DNA of 12,838 nt from an uncultured Lachnospiraceae bacterium. Its GTDB lineage: Bacteria > Bacillota_A > Clostridia > Lachnospirales > Lachnospiraceae. The position numbers were made by a program, and so were the translations under genes. Below, piece after piece: positions 1 through 6,923 of the stretch. A model generated the notes under the pieces. The model was not told the DNA's origin. It did not search any database and was given only the letters and a program-made list of their open reading frames with translations. How positions within the stretch are numbered: the first letter of the stretch is position 1; each line of letters opens with the position of its first letter. Where the stretch lies: contig CAJUQU010000088.1 in NCBI GenBank assembly GCA_910588595.1, forward strand, positions 1 to 12,838. Reading direction: 5' to 3'.

Positions 1-382
1 CTTCGCTGGCGTTCTGCATGGAAGCATAAAGGCGCTCCATCGTCTTTTCAAACTGGTTTTTATCCACCGGCTTGACCAGATAGTCGTAGGCCTGTACCTC
101 AAAAGACTGGAACACCATCTCTTTGAGTACTGTAATGAATACCAGAAAGCCCCGGAACTGATTCGCCCTCAGTTTCCTTGCCGTTTCCATACCGTCCATG
201 TCCTTCATCTGGATATCCAGAAACAGAATGTCGATCTGCCCATTGTAGCTTAACAGCTCTTCGCCGCTGGAAAACATACGGAGGCTGATCTCCCGATTCT
301 TTTTATGAAAGAAATCAGAAACAAAAGACCTTATATGATCAGACATATGTTTTTCATCATCACAGATTGCAATACGGATCAA
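1..382 (-). CDS. LytTR/AgrA-like response regulator, N-terminal receiver domain (3' end outside window)
   Basis: The 127 visible codons form a CheY-like receiver domain. Acidic pocket residues are in ICDDE (D8, D9 and E10), the phosphoacceptor is D56 in ILFLDIQMKDMDG, T84 follows in FIT, and the conserved lysine is K104 in YLVKP. The wording of the D56 and VKP motifs, and the following helix at the point of truncation, are typical of AgrA/LytR regulators whose C-terminal half is a LytTR DNA-binding domain; that half lies left of the window, so the output domain is inferred. I place the start at a TTG (380-382) because a full GAGGAGG site (390-396) sits 7 nt upstream and the frame gives the canonical MIRIAICDDE beginning. 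Such proteins are phosphorylated by a membrane sensor histidine kinase, not seen here. A promoter and a 13-bp hairpin precede it. Family assignment is firm, the regulated process unknown. Confidence 0.88.
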   Translation of the reverse strand, partial: MIRIAICDDEKHMSDHIRSFVSDFFHKKNREISLRMFSSGEELLSYNGQIDILFLDIQMKDMDGMETARKLRANQFRGFLVFITVLKEMVFQSFEVQAYDYLVKPVDKNQFEKTMERLYASMQNASE

Positions 383-389
383 TGCGTTA

Positions 390-396
390 CCTCCTC
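390..396 (-). promoter_or_regulatory. Strong Shine-Dalgarno deciding a TTG start for the response regulator
   Basis: Read on the minus strand, GAGGAGG is followed by 7 nt and then TTG. No ATG or GTG in this frame is closer to the expected receiver-domain N-terminus, so the site fixes the start codon. Confidence 0.8.
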
Positions 397-403
397 ATCA
401 TTC

Positions 404-442
404 TATGTCAGCGGCAAAAGATACACTTCTGCCGCTGACATA
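404..442 (-). promoter_or_regulatory. 13-bp perfect hairpin or palindromic operator in the response-regulator leader
   Basis: TATGTCAGCGGCA (404-416) and TGCCGCTGACATA (430-442) are exact reverse complements around a 13-nt loop, with three more possible pairs inside the loop (418-420 with 426-428). It lies between the predicted -10 box (455-460) and the Shine-Dalgarno site (390-396), so it would begin within the first few nucleotides of the mRNA. No T-tract follows on either strand, so it is not an intrinsic terminator. A further copy of the core GCTGACA lies in the promoter spacer (464-470). It could be a binding site for the response regulator or another factor, or a 5' stem that stabilises the message. 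Confidence 0.7.
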
Positions 443-454
443 TACAAACATCTT

Positions 455-483
455 ATTATAGCCTGTCAGCAATGCCAAAACAA
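455..483 (-). promoter_or_regulatory. Predicted sigma-A promoter of the response-regulator gene
   Basis: On the minus strand a perfect TATAAT (455-460) is preceded by a 17-nt spacer and TTGTTT (478-483, three of six consensus bases). Predicted transcription would start near 448, just before the 13-bp hairpin. The weak -35 box and the GCTGACA copy inside the spacer are compatible with regulated initiation. Confidence 0.6.
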
Positions 484-565
484 TTTGATTGCTGTGAAAT
501 GTTTATCTGTTGCCGTAAAATGCATTACGATGTAACCAAGGGCTTCACTATATCGGAATCCTTTG

Positions 566-787
566 CTAACCATCGGAGTGATTTTGTGGAAAATATAGCC
601 TGATGGATATATATGGCGGTTCTCCGCTGTAGATGCGTAATACGATTTCGTCAAACAGACTTAACTGTACATAGTTATTTTTTTCTTCAAAGGCGTTTAG
701 ATATTCAAATATCTGTCTGTTATCATGCACAATGCCTTTCTCTGTGCATATTTGATGAAACAATCTCTTTCCTGCATGAATCATCAC
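566..787 (-). CDS. Doubtful small ORF, hypothetical protein of about 72-73 aa
   Basis: An open frame from GTG (787) or ATG (784) to a stop at 566 encodes about 73 residues. I do not recognise it. Visible features are a short central helix-like stretch (RQIFEYLNAFEEKNNYV) followed by QLSLFD at residues 41-46, which resembles the short sliding-clamp-binding motif seen in DNA polymerase IV/UmuC-type and other replication proteins, and then a hydrophobic alternating stretch (EIVLRIYSG). Translation support is weak: AGAGG lies only a few bases before the possible starts. TACAAT (808-813) could be a -10 box. A second frame continues open past the stop on the same strand (466-654), so this may be a frameshifted remnant. 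The DNA is AT-rich compared with the operon to the right. It is either a small accessory protein or decayed sequence. Confidence 0.3.
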   Translation of the reverse strand: MMIHAGKRLFHQICTEKGIVHDNRQIFEYLNAFEEKNNYVQLSLFDEIVLRIYSGEPPYISIRLYFPQNHSDG

Positions 788-1191
788 CTCTGCTTTTCAT
801 TGTATCACATAAAACATGACAAGTAACCGGGAAGTTCCAAAACGTGGATAGAGGGGAGCTGGCAAAGTAATCCAAAACGACAATTGTCATTGCCACTCCC
901 TGCCCTTCCTTTTTTGCAACAAAAAAGCAGGATCAAGTCAGCTATGCCAAGCGTGGTACTTGTCCCACATAAAGAGCTAATTTAGTCCTGCCTAAATGTT
1001 AAATATTCAATTATCACCTCTTTCAAGGTACACTTCTTACACCATCAAAATGCTTGATGGTAATTTAGTGTCAAGTTGCTTATTTTCCTGTTTCAAGATT
1101 AAAAATGAGCCCATCCTAATCACTTTCGCTGTTCTCACAGCGGTTTTTTCTTAGGACTAAATCAGCGGAAACCTTTGATTTTACTGGCTTC
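788..1191. other. Intergenic region rich in palindromes, no convincing gene
   Basis: No frame here has both a start and a plausible ribosome binding site. The stretch holds a perfect 10-bp palindrome GACAATTGTC (879-888), an 8-bp hairpin CTTTTTTG/CAAAAAAG with a 3-nt loop (909-927), an 8-bp hairpin ACCATCAA/TTGATGGT (1041-1061), an inverted pair ATTTAGTCCT (980-989) and AGGACTAAAT (1153-1162), and most of the 1055-1219 repeat segment. Variants of the motif TCAAGTCAG occur at 933-941 and, inverted, at 1195-1203. This density of inverted repeats is what mobile-element ends or their remnants look like; no transposase is recognisable. Confidence 0.5.
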
Positions 1192-1219
1192 TTACTGACT
1201 TGACACTATTATACCATCA
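1055..1219. repeat. Inverted-repeat-bounded segment, probable MITE or insertion-sequence remnant
   Basis: The ends 1055-1076 and 1198-1219 are inverted copies: TGATGGTA, three differing bases, then an 11-bp perfect TAGTGTCAAGT, so 19 of 22 positions match. The enclosed ~165 bp carry no ORF but contain a plus-strand terminator (1126-1149) and one arm of a second inverted pair (1153-1162). The right end lies inside the coding sequence of the subtilase and supplies its final residues and nearly its stop. Short TGTCA-type ends and a non-coding interior fit a MITE or deletion derivative of an insertion sequence; the family cannot be named from the sequence alone, and no clear target duplication was found. 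Confidence 0.5.
1126..1149 (+). terminator. Intrinsic terminator inside the repeat segment
   Basis: On the plus strand CGCTGT (1127-1132), loop TCTC, ACAGCG (1137-1142) and then GTTTTTT form a compact 6-bp stem with a T-tract. There is no convincing plus-strand gene upstream, so it may be inherited from a mobile element or may protect the neighbouring minus-strand subtilase from antisense transcription. Confidence 0.6.
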
Positions 1220-2898
1220 GCCCCCCACTCCCTATTAGGGTACTCCGCAAATCCGTCGCGCTCTGCCCCCCTGATCAGATAATTCTTGATATTGACGGAG
1301 TTGGCGAGAATGTCATTGCGGTTCACGACCGCCCATTCCATGAGCTGCGCGCAGCCGCCCGCTGTGATCGCAGCCGCCACGCTGGTCCCGCTCCTGTCCC
1401 CGAACGGCGTGGAGACCCCCACTCCCGGTGCGGCGATATCGGGAACGATATAGTTGTCTCTCGCATTCCCTCTCCCCGAGAACGCGGCGATACTGTTGTT
1501 GCTGATCTGGTAGCCCGCCACCGTCACCGCACTGTGCACATAGCCTGGCTCTGTGATCGTCGTATAGGGGCTGGATTCGAGAAAATACGTGTCCGACGAC
1601 AGGAACTCGGAAACCGGGAGCCAGATGTCAAACTGCCCGCCCATCGCACTGCCCTCCGAATTGATCCTGATATTCCAGATGCCCTGTGTCGGATCGGAAA
1701 ACCGGAACCGGATCACCTCCGCTCCCGACAGTGATTCCACGAGCTGATACTCGATCACGATCCGGGTCTTTTCATAGACAAATGTAAACTCCTGCGGGAC
1801 GTAGCTTCGGGGATTGTTCCACCGGGCAGTCTCCCCGCCGGGCGTCCGGATGACCACATTATAAAAATAGGGCGCATCCCCCCACAGCTCCATGATAAAG
1901 CCTTTCTCATTTTCCCCCACACGGATCTCCACGTCCTGATACGCCTCTCTCTCGCTGATCTGCCCGAAAAAATGATGCGCGCTGTTGCCCTCATTTCCAC
2001 CGGCAACCACGGACACCCTGCTTTTCTGCGTGCTGATATAGTTGAGATAGCTGCCAAGCATTCCCCCGCCGGTATGGTCTCCTAGGCTCGTTCCGACCCC
2101 GAGACAGATCACGAGCGGACGCGTCAACAGCAGCGCATATTTCTGCAGATACTGGATCGCCAGCATGATATCAGCTTCGCTGTAACAGGGGACACCAGGC
2201 GGGATCTTGTAGTAATCCTTCAAGTACTGTTTCGCCTCCTTGAGCTTCACGACCGCAATCTGACAGTCCGGCGCCGCGCCGACAAAACTGTTGTTCTCGA
2301 TCGGACTTCCCGCTGCCAGGCTTGCCATAACGCTCCCGTGACCGTTCGCATCGGTGCTGGGCACGACACTCAGCGGATCCTCACTCGCAAGCGCCTCATT
2401 GATCATCTCGTTCGTGTACTCCGATCCGTATTCAAATCCCTCCGGCGGCGTGCCGGTCTGGATCGTCTGATCCCAGATCCCGACAATGCGGCTCTTGCCC
2501 GCATAATCCCTGAAAACGGGATCCTGATAGCGGATTCCCGTGTCTATGAAACCGATCGTCACGTTTTTTCCTGTGAGACTCAGCGGCGCTCCCTGCACGG
2601 ACAGGATCCCGGACTCCGCAAGGGCGAGCGTATTCAGATTCCTGTTCTGCGCAGCCCGCAGCACGGCCTCTTCCCCATATGCCATCAGCCCATAACATTT
2701 CGGTGTCAGTGAATACGCGCGCTGCCCCATCGGATAACTCTCTGTACTTCTCCGCTCTATGTACAAGATGCCTATGTCCTGTGTGATCTTGTGAAAACAA
2801 TAATCAAACGGCAGGTCAAACCTATAATCTCCCGTCAAAATAACATCGCCCAGGATATCTGTATAATCATTCGACAAAATACGTTCCTTGCAGGTCAC
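1192..2898 (-). CDS. S8 subtilisin-family serine peptidase, CspBA-like, with altered C-terminus
   Basis: This 568-aa protein has the full subtilase catalytic set: D119 in GFIDTG, H187 in NGHGS, oxyanion N302 in AGGNEG and S506 in GTSVA. A beta-rich insertion of about 120 residues (roughly 320-440) sits between N302 and S506, as in the Csp-type subtilases of Clostridia. There is no signal peptide or membrane segment, so it should act in the cytoplasm or be released by another route; the substrate is unknown. The GTG start at 2898 has GAGGG 6 nt upstream and gives the usual family N-terminus (ERILSNDYTDIL). It has its own promoter and lies after the terminator of the sugar operon. The ending EWGADGIIVSSQ is odd: relatives normally continue from NREWG into a Tyr/Leu-rich helix, and here the last seven or so codons are the inverted repeat at 1198-1219. 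The active site should be unaffected. Confidence 0.9.
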   Translation of the reverse strand: MTCKERILSNDYTDILGDVILTGDYRFDLPFDYCFHKITQDIGILYIERRSTESYPMGQRAYSLTPKCYGLMAYGEEAVLRAAQNRNLNTLALAESGILSVQGAPLSLTGKNVTIGFIDTGIRYQDPVFRDYAGKSRIVGIWDQTIQTGTPPEGFEYGSEYTNEMINEALASEDPLSVVPSTDANGHGSVMASLAAGSPIENNSFVGAAPDCQIAVVKLKEAKQYLKDYYKIPPGVPCYSEADIMLAIQYLQKYALLLTRPLVICLGVGTSLGDHTGGGMLGSYLNYISTQKSRVSVVAGGNEGNSAHHFFGQISEREAYQDVEIRVGENEKGFIMELWGDAPYFYNVVIRTPGGETARWNNPRSYVPQEFTFVYEKTRIVIEYQLVESLSGAEVIRFRFSDPTQGIWNIRINSEGSAMGGQFDIWLPVSEFLSSDTYFLESSPYTTITEPGYVHSAVTVAGYQISNNSIAAFSGRGNARDNYIVPDIAAPGVGVSTPFGDRSGTSVAAAITAGGCAQLMEWAVVNRNDILANSVNIKNYLIRGAERDGFAEYPNREWGADGIIVSSQ

Positions 2899-2924
2899 TT
2901 TTTTCCCTCATCTGAAAGGTTATT

Positions 2925-2953
2925 ATTATAGTATATGCATTTTCCGTCAAAAA
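2925..2953 (-). promoter_or_regulatory. Predicted promoter of the subtilase gene
   Basis: On the minus strand TATAAT (2925-2930) is preceded by a 17-nt spacer and a weak TTTTTG (2948-2953); an overlapping TTGACG gives only a 14-nt spacer. The position 27 nt upstream of the GTG start implies a short leader. It separates the subtilase from the upstream operon. Confidence 0.5.
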
Positions 2954-3050
2954 ATCCAAAAGTTTCCAGCGTTCTTATATATGATCATTCCATGCTAAGA
3001 AAGTGTGCGAACATAACCTACGCATTTTATTTAATTCCTTAGACGGACGC

Positions 3051-3080
3051 AAAAAAAGACGGCTCCCTGGAGAGCCATCT
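3051..3080 (-). terminator. Intrinsic terminator of the uronate operon
   Basis: On the minus strand AGATGGCTC, a 6-nt loop and GAGCCGTCT form a stem (GGCTC/GAGCC plus three outer pairs with one mismatch) directly followed by seven T. It lies 38 nt after the SDR stop and ends the operon before the subtilase promoter. Confidence 0.85.
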
Positions 3081-3118
3081 TCTCTTTTACCGTTTTTTCA
3101 GTTTTCTCTCAATCCGCA

Positions 3119-3964
3119 CTACACGCCAGAGTACGCTGCGAATCCAGCATCGATCGGGAGCACGACACCGGTGATCGCGCTTGCTGCCTTGTCGTCGCAC
3201 AGGAAGAACACACCGCCGAGCAGCTCCTCGCTGTCGACAAAGCGTCCTGTCGGCGTGCCGCTCAGGATCTTGTTAGAGCGCGCTGTCGGCGTGCCGTCCT
3301 CGTTGAACAGCAGGCCGCGGTTCTGGTTCGACACCAGGAAACCGGGCGCGATCGCGTTGCAGCGGATGCCCGTGCCTGCAAAGTGTGTCGCGAGCCACTG
3401 CGTAAAGTTTGACACAGCCGCCTTCGCACCGGAGTAAGCCGGGATCTTGGTCAGCGGTATATACGCATTCATGGATGAAATGTTCAGGATGCATCCTGAC
3501 TTCCTCTCCACCATATCCTTTGCAAACACCTGCGTCGGCAAAAGCGTTCCCTGGAAATTCAGCTTGAACACAAAATCCACGCCGTTGGGATCCAGGTCAA
3601 AAAATGTCTTCTGCCCCTCCGATGCCTCGTGCTGGTACTCATTGTCGGTCGTCGCGCGGGGATTGTTGCCGCCCGCTCCGTTCACAAGGATGTCACAGGG
3701 ACCTAAGTCCGCCAGCACCTGCTCATGAACCTGTGCAAGCGCCTCCGGCTCCAGCACGTTTGCCTTGTAGCCCTCGCAGATGAATCCCTCAGCCTTGCAC
3801 TCATCGGCAAGCGCCTTCACAGCCTCCTCATTCAAGTCGAGCGCCGCCACCTTCGCGCCCGCCTGCGCAAAGGCTTTCGCCATCGTCCCGCACAGCACGC
3901 CGCCCGCGCCTGTGACGACGACCACTTTTCCGCTAAAGTCTATATTTAATGGCAAATCCATCAT
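3119..3964 (-). CDS. uxuB: SDR-family D-mannonate oxidoreductase (fructuronate reductase)
   Basis: A 281-aa classical short-chain dehydrogenase. It shows the dinucleotide motif TGAGGVLCG (18-26), D43 at the end of beta-2 favouring NAD(H) over NADP(H), NGAGG (95-99), and the catalytic S164, Y177 and K181 (YSGAK). Close relatives are annotated as mannonate oxidoreductase of the short SDR type, as in Bacillus, unrelated to the long-chain E. coli UxuB. The expected reaction is D-fructuronate plus NADH to D-mannonate. The assignment rests on the long insertion after NGAGG (PRATTDNEYQHEASEGQ), typical of this subgroup, and on the preceding uxuA only 37 nt away. AAAGGA lies 9 nt before the ATG; a second ATG follows immediately. 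It is the last gene of the operon. A related 2-keto-gluconate or other polyol dehydrogenase role cannot be excluded. Confidence 0.85.
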   Translation of the reverse strand: MMDLPLNIDFSGKVVVVTGAGGVLCGTMAKAFAQAGAKVAALDLNEEAVKALADECKAEGFICEGYKANVLEPEALAQVHEQVLADLGPCDILVNGAGGNNPRATTDNEYQHEASEGQKTFFDLDPNGVDFVFKLNFQGTLLPTQVFAKDMVERKSGCILNISSMNAYIPLTKIPAYSGAKAAVSNFTQWLATHFAGTGIRCNAIAPGFLVSNQNRGLLFNEDGTPTARSNKILSGTPTGRFVDSEELLGGVFFLCDDKAASAITGVVLPIDAGFAAYSGV

Positions 3965-4001
3965 TTGATATCTGTCCTTTCCGTTTTTATTCTAAAATGC
4001 C

Positions 4002-5081
4002 CTACTTGTGTTCAGCACTGCCGTCCAAACGCTCGAGCAGATCCCAGCAGCCCCACATATACATGATCCCCAGCGCCCGGTCATACAGTCCGTAGCCCGG
4101 TCTGCACTGCTCGCCCCAGATATGTCTGCCGTGATCCGGGCGGATGTAGCCGTCATAGCCGCAGTCGTGATAAGCGCGCATGATCTCAAGGATCCCCACA
4201 TCACCGTCACAGTCGCGATGCGACGCCTCCGTAAAGTCCCCGTTCGGGAAATGCTTCACGTTGCGGATGTGCGCAAACGCAATCCTGTCGCAGTAGGTGC
4301 GGATAATGTCCGGCACGTCGTTGTCCGGATTCGCACCGAGCGAGCCGGAGCACAGGCACAGGCAGTTGTGATCGTCGTCCACCATGGCCAGAAACCGCCC
4401 GATCGCCTCCTTGTCCACCAGCAGGCGCGGAATGCCAAAGATATCCCACGGCGGATCATCCTGGTGGATCGCCATCTTGATACCGGTCTCATGACACGTC
4501 GGCATGATCGCCTCCAGGAAATATTTGAGATTATCCCACAGCTTCTCCTTCGTCACCGGGCGATACGCCTCGAACAGCTCATCGAGTTTCGCCATGCGCT
4601 CCGGCTCCCAGCCCGGGAACGTCATCCCGTGAAGGTTTTCAAGGATATAGGCTGCCATCTCCTTATAGTCCTCCTGGATCTTTGCCTTCTCATAAAACAG
4701 CGCTGTAGAACCGTCCTCCATCGGGTGGAAGAGATCCGTCCTCGTCCAGTCGAAGATCGGCATGAAATTGTAGGTCACGACCTTGACCCCGAACTTCGCG
4801 AGATTGCGCAGTGTCTGTTTGTAATTCTCAATATACTGATCGCGCGTCGGCAGACCGATTTTGATATCATCGTGGACGTTCACACTCTCCACAACGTCCA
4901 TGTTAAACCCGTGATCCTCGATCTGGTGGCGCATCTTCTCGATCTCGTCGATCTCCCACACTTCACCTGCCGCCTTGTCGTGCAGCGCCCACACAAGACC
5001 TGTCACGCCGGGAATCTGTTTGATCTGCTCCTGCGTGATGCTGTCATTCCCCTCGCCGTACCAGCGAAAAGTCATCTGCAT
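4002..5081 (-). CDS. uxuA: Mannonate dehydratase
   Basis: The 359-aa protein matches UxuA over its length, starting MTFRWYGEGNDSI and including GVTGLVWALHD, the YNFMPIFDWTRTDL stretch (104-117), MAIHQDDPP (203-211) and RPDHGRH (314-320). The metal ligands known for the family, His, Cys, His and Asp, correspond to H206, C244 (LCLCSGS), H271 (AHIRN) and D316. It dehydrates D-mannonate to 2-keto-3-deoxy-D-gluconate using Mn2+ or Fe2+ in the cytoplasm, the step after the SDR reaction. AGGAGG lies 9 nt before the ATG. It follows the GH3 stop by 33 nt and precedes the SDR gene by 37 nt, so all are co-transcribed. Its presence is the strongest evidence that the operon degrades a uronic acid. Confidence 0.96.
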   Translation of the reverse strand: MQMTFRWYGEGNDSITQEQIKQIPGVTGLVWALHDKAAGEVWEIDEIEKMRHQIEDHGFNMDVVESVNVHDDIKIGLPTRDQYIENYKQTLRNLAKFGVKVVTYNFMPIFDWTRTDLFHPMEDGSTALFYEKAKIQEDYKEMAAYILENLHGMTFPGWEPERMAKLDELFEAYRPVTKEKLWDNLKYFLEAIMPTCHETGIKMAIHQDDPPWDIFGIPRLLVDKEAIGRFLAMVDDDHNCLCLCSGSLGANPDNDVPDIIRTYCDRIAFAHIRNVKHFPNGDFTEASHRDCDGDVGILEIMRAYHDCGYDGYIRPDHGRHIWGEQCRPGYGLYDRALGIMYMWGCWDLLERLDGSAEHK

Positions 5082-5114
5082 AAAATCTTACCTCCTATTT
5101 TTAAGTTTCGATCG

Positions 5115-6887
5115 TCAAATCCGTGTGTCAAAAATACCGCAGAAAGAATCCACCGGATCCTCGCCCGTAAACGCGTCCTCACCCGCCATCAGCTTTGCGA
5201 TCAGCGCGTCCAGCGTGGACTCGTTGCTGTCGCAGGTGTTGATGTACGTTCTCGCCTGCGGAATGTCAGCCAGCACAAACGGATGCTGTACACCGACCAC
5301 CACGACCGGAAGCTCAAATACATACCACGGGATCTCCCCGCCGCCCTTCGTCATGCCAAATGCGGGGCGCGCAACGGGCTGGAATCCGCCCGGAATGTCC
5401 ACCAGCGTGATGATCAGATCCTGGTTCTCACGGAACTCCTTGATCGGTGTCTTCCCCGCAAAATACATGTTGATATCCGGCTTTTCACCCGCCTGTATCT
5501 GCTTCTGCATCTTCTCGATCGGGCTCTCGTATATGAAAGCGTCAAACCCCTTCTCTGTCAGCTTGTCGCGCAGCACCTCGGCAGCCGATTTCTTCGACCC
5601 AAACAGCGACACCAGTCCCGGCGCGGACAATCCCTTCACGTACACGATCATGATGCGCTTGTAGCGCTCCGGCGTGATGGGCAGCACATCCTTATCCTTG
5701 TACCTCACCAAAGTGACAGCCTTGTCAGAAATCTCCTTCTGCATCGCCACATGCGCCTCGCAGCCGATGATCTCATGCACCTGATCGCGCGGCGGCATCA
5801 GCTCTGCCTTTGTCTTCCTGTGCAGTCCCATGTGCGCCTTGAGCGCCAGGATGCGGTGCAGCGCATCGTCGAGCCGCTCCTCGGTGATGCGGCCGTCCAT
5901 ATACCCCTGCTTCATGCTCGCAAAATCTTCGTCCATCTCGTTGAAAAACAGGAACATGTCCACGCCCGCAGCGATCGCTGCCGGGAGCACGTCACTGCGC
6001 TTCATGCGGCAGGTCAGACCTACCATGTGCGATGCATCCGTCAATACCATCCCGTTAAATCCAAGTTTCTCGCGGAGCAGTCCCTGGATCAGCTCCGGCG
6101 AGAGCGTCGCGGGCATCATCTCGTCGTCCGTGATATCCGGGTTGAAGTGGCGCGCGTACGCGGGCTGCATGATGTGCCCCGCCATGATCGCCTCGAGCCC
6201 GTTGTCGATGAGCGTCCTGTAGACCATGCCAAACGTCTCGTCCCACTCCTCACAGCTCATATCATTCACGCTGTTTGCCACATGCTGGTCGCGAAAATCC
6301 AGCCCGTCGCCCGGAAAATGTTTTGCCGCGCAGCAAAAGCCAGGATTCGCGTGCGCGCCGTCCATGTAAGCCTTTGCCATCTCTGCCACCCGCTTCGGCT
6401 CATTGCCGTAAGTGCGAAGCCCGATCACAGGATTTTCCCAGTTGTACATGATATCGCTGACAGGCGCAAAGGATAAGTTGCAGCCGATCGCAGCCGCCTC
6501 CTTGTTTGCCATGTAACCCAGCTGGTACGCATAGTCCACATTTCTGGTCGCGCCGATCTTGGTCTGTCCGCCGATCGGTGTCCCGTCCGTGCAGGCGCCG
6601 TTTCCGCCGTTCTCCGTGTTGCAGGCGATGATCAGCGGTATTTTGCTGTTCTCCTGCAATATACGGTTCTGCTCGTATATCTCATCCGCAGTCCCCGGAT
6701 TGTACCGGATCCCGCCGATATGGTAATCGTTGACTGTCATCTTCAGATAGTCCTCTGTGCGCGAGGAACCCATGTTGAAAAAAAGCTGTCCGATCTTCTC
6801 ATCAATATCCATCCCTGCAATCGTATCTTCCACCCACTTGCAGTCCTCGTCTGACAGGTTGAACGGCTTTGCTTTCATATCTACCAT
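5115..6887 (-). CDS. Glycoside hydrolase family 3, NagZ-like active-site signature
   Basis: A 590-aa cytoplasmic GH3 enzyme without signal peptide. The N-terminal barrel spans about 20-350 and holds AKHFPGDG (188-195), H202 in DFRDQH, the probable nucleophile D284 in MVLTDASH, and the usual GH3 helix DGRITEERLDDALHRIL (331-347). An alpha/beta C-terminal domain follows (about 385-570), ending GEDAFTGEDPVDSF. The KHFPG(H/D)G plus downstream D-x-x-D-x-H loop is the hallmark of NagZ-type beta-N-acetylhexosaminidases, where the His acts as acid/base; unlike single-domain NagZ it keeps the second domain. A terminal beta-GlcNAc residue is therefore a likely substrate, but beta-glucoside or other activity remains possible. 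AAAGGAG stands about 10 nt before the ATG. It lies between the HAD gene (36 nt) and uxuA (33 nt), which implies a role in uronide breakdown rather than wall recycling. Confidence 0.88.
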   Translation of the reverse strand: MVDMKAKPFNLSDEDCKWVEDTIAGMDIDEKIGQLFFNMGSSRTEDYLKMTVNDYHIGGIRYNPGTADEIYEQNRILQENSKIPLIIACNTENGGNGACTDGTPIGGQTKIGATRNVDYAYQLGYMANKEAAAIGCNLSFAPVSDIMYNWENPVIGLRTYGNEPKRVAEMAKAYMDGAHANPGFCCAAKHFPGDGLDFRDQHVANSVNDMSCEEWDETFGMVYRTLIDNGLEAIMAGHIMQPAYARHFNPDITDDEMMPATLSPELIQGLLREKLGFNGMVLTDASHMVGLTCRMKRSDVLPAAIAAGVDMFLFFNEMDEDFASMKQGYMDGRITEERLDDALHRILALKAHMGLHRKTKAELMPPRDQVHEIIGCEAHVAMQKEISDKAVTLVRYKDKDVLPITPERYKRIMIVYVKGLSAPGLVSLFGSKKSAAEVLRDKLTEKGFDAFIYESPIEKMQKQIQAGEKPDINMYFAGKTPIKEFRENQDLIITLVDIPGGFQPVARPAFGMTKGGGEIPWYVFELPVVVVGVQHPFVLADIPQARTYINTCDSNESTLDALIAKLMAGEDAFTGEDPVDSFCGIFDTRI

Positions 6888-6923
6888 TGTACCACTTCTC
6901 CTTTTTATAATCCATTGTATCAG

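Noticed and set aside
404..442. Hairpin as an intrinsic terminator
   Set aside because: Neither strand has a T-tract after the stem, and its position between promoter and ribosome binding site fits regulation instead.
466..654. Minus-strand ORF of 62 codons overlapping the response-regulator promoter
   Set aside because: There is no ribosome binding site, it overlaps the predicted -35/-10 region, and the composition is not protein-like; at most it is a frameshifted continuation of the 566-787 ORF.
4008..6476. Very long plus-strand open frame (about 820 codons) antisense to uxuA and GH3
   Set aside because: It spans two well-supported minus-strand genes and their gap, has Arg/His/Leu-rich composition with no recognisable domain, and no ribosome binding site. 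It is the mirror of GC-rich codon usage.
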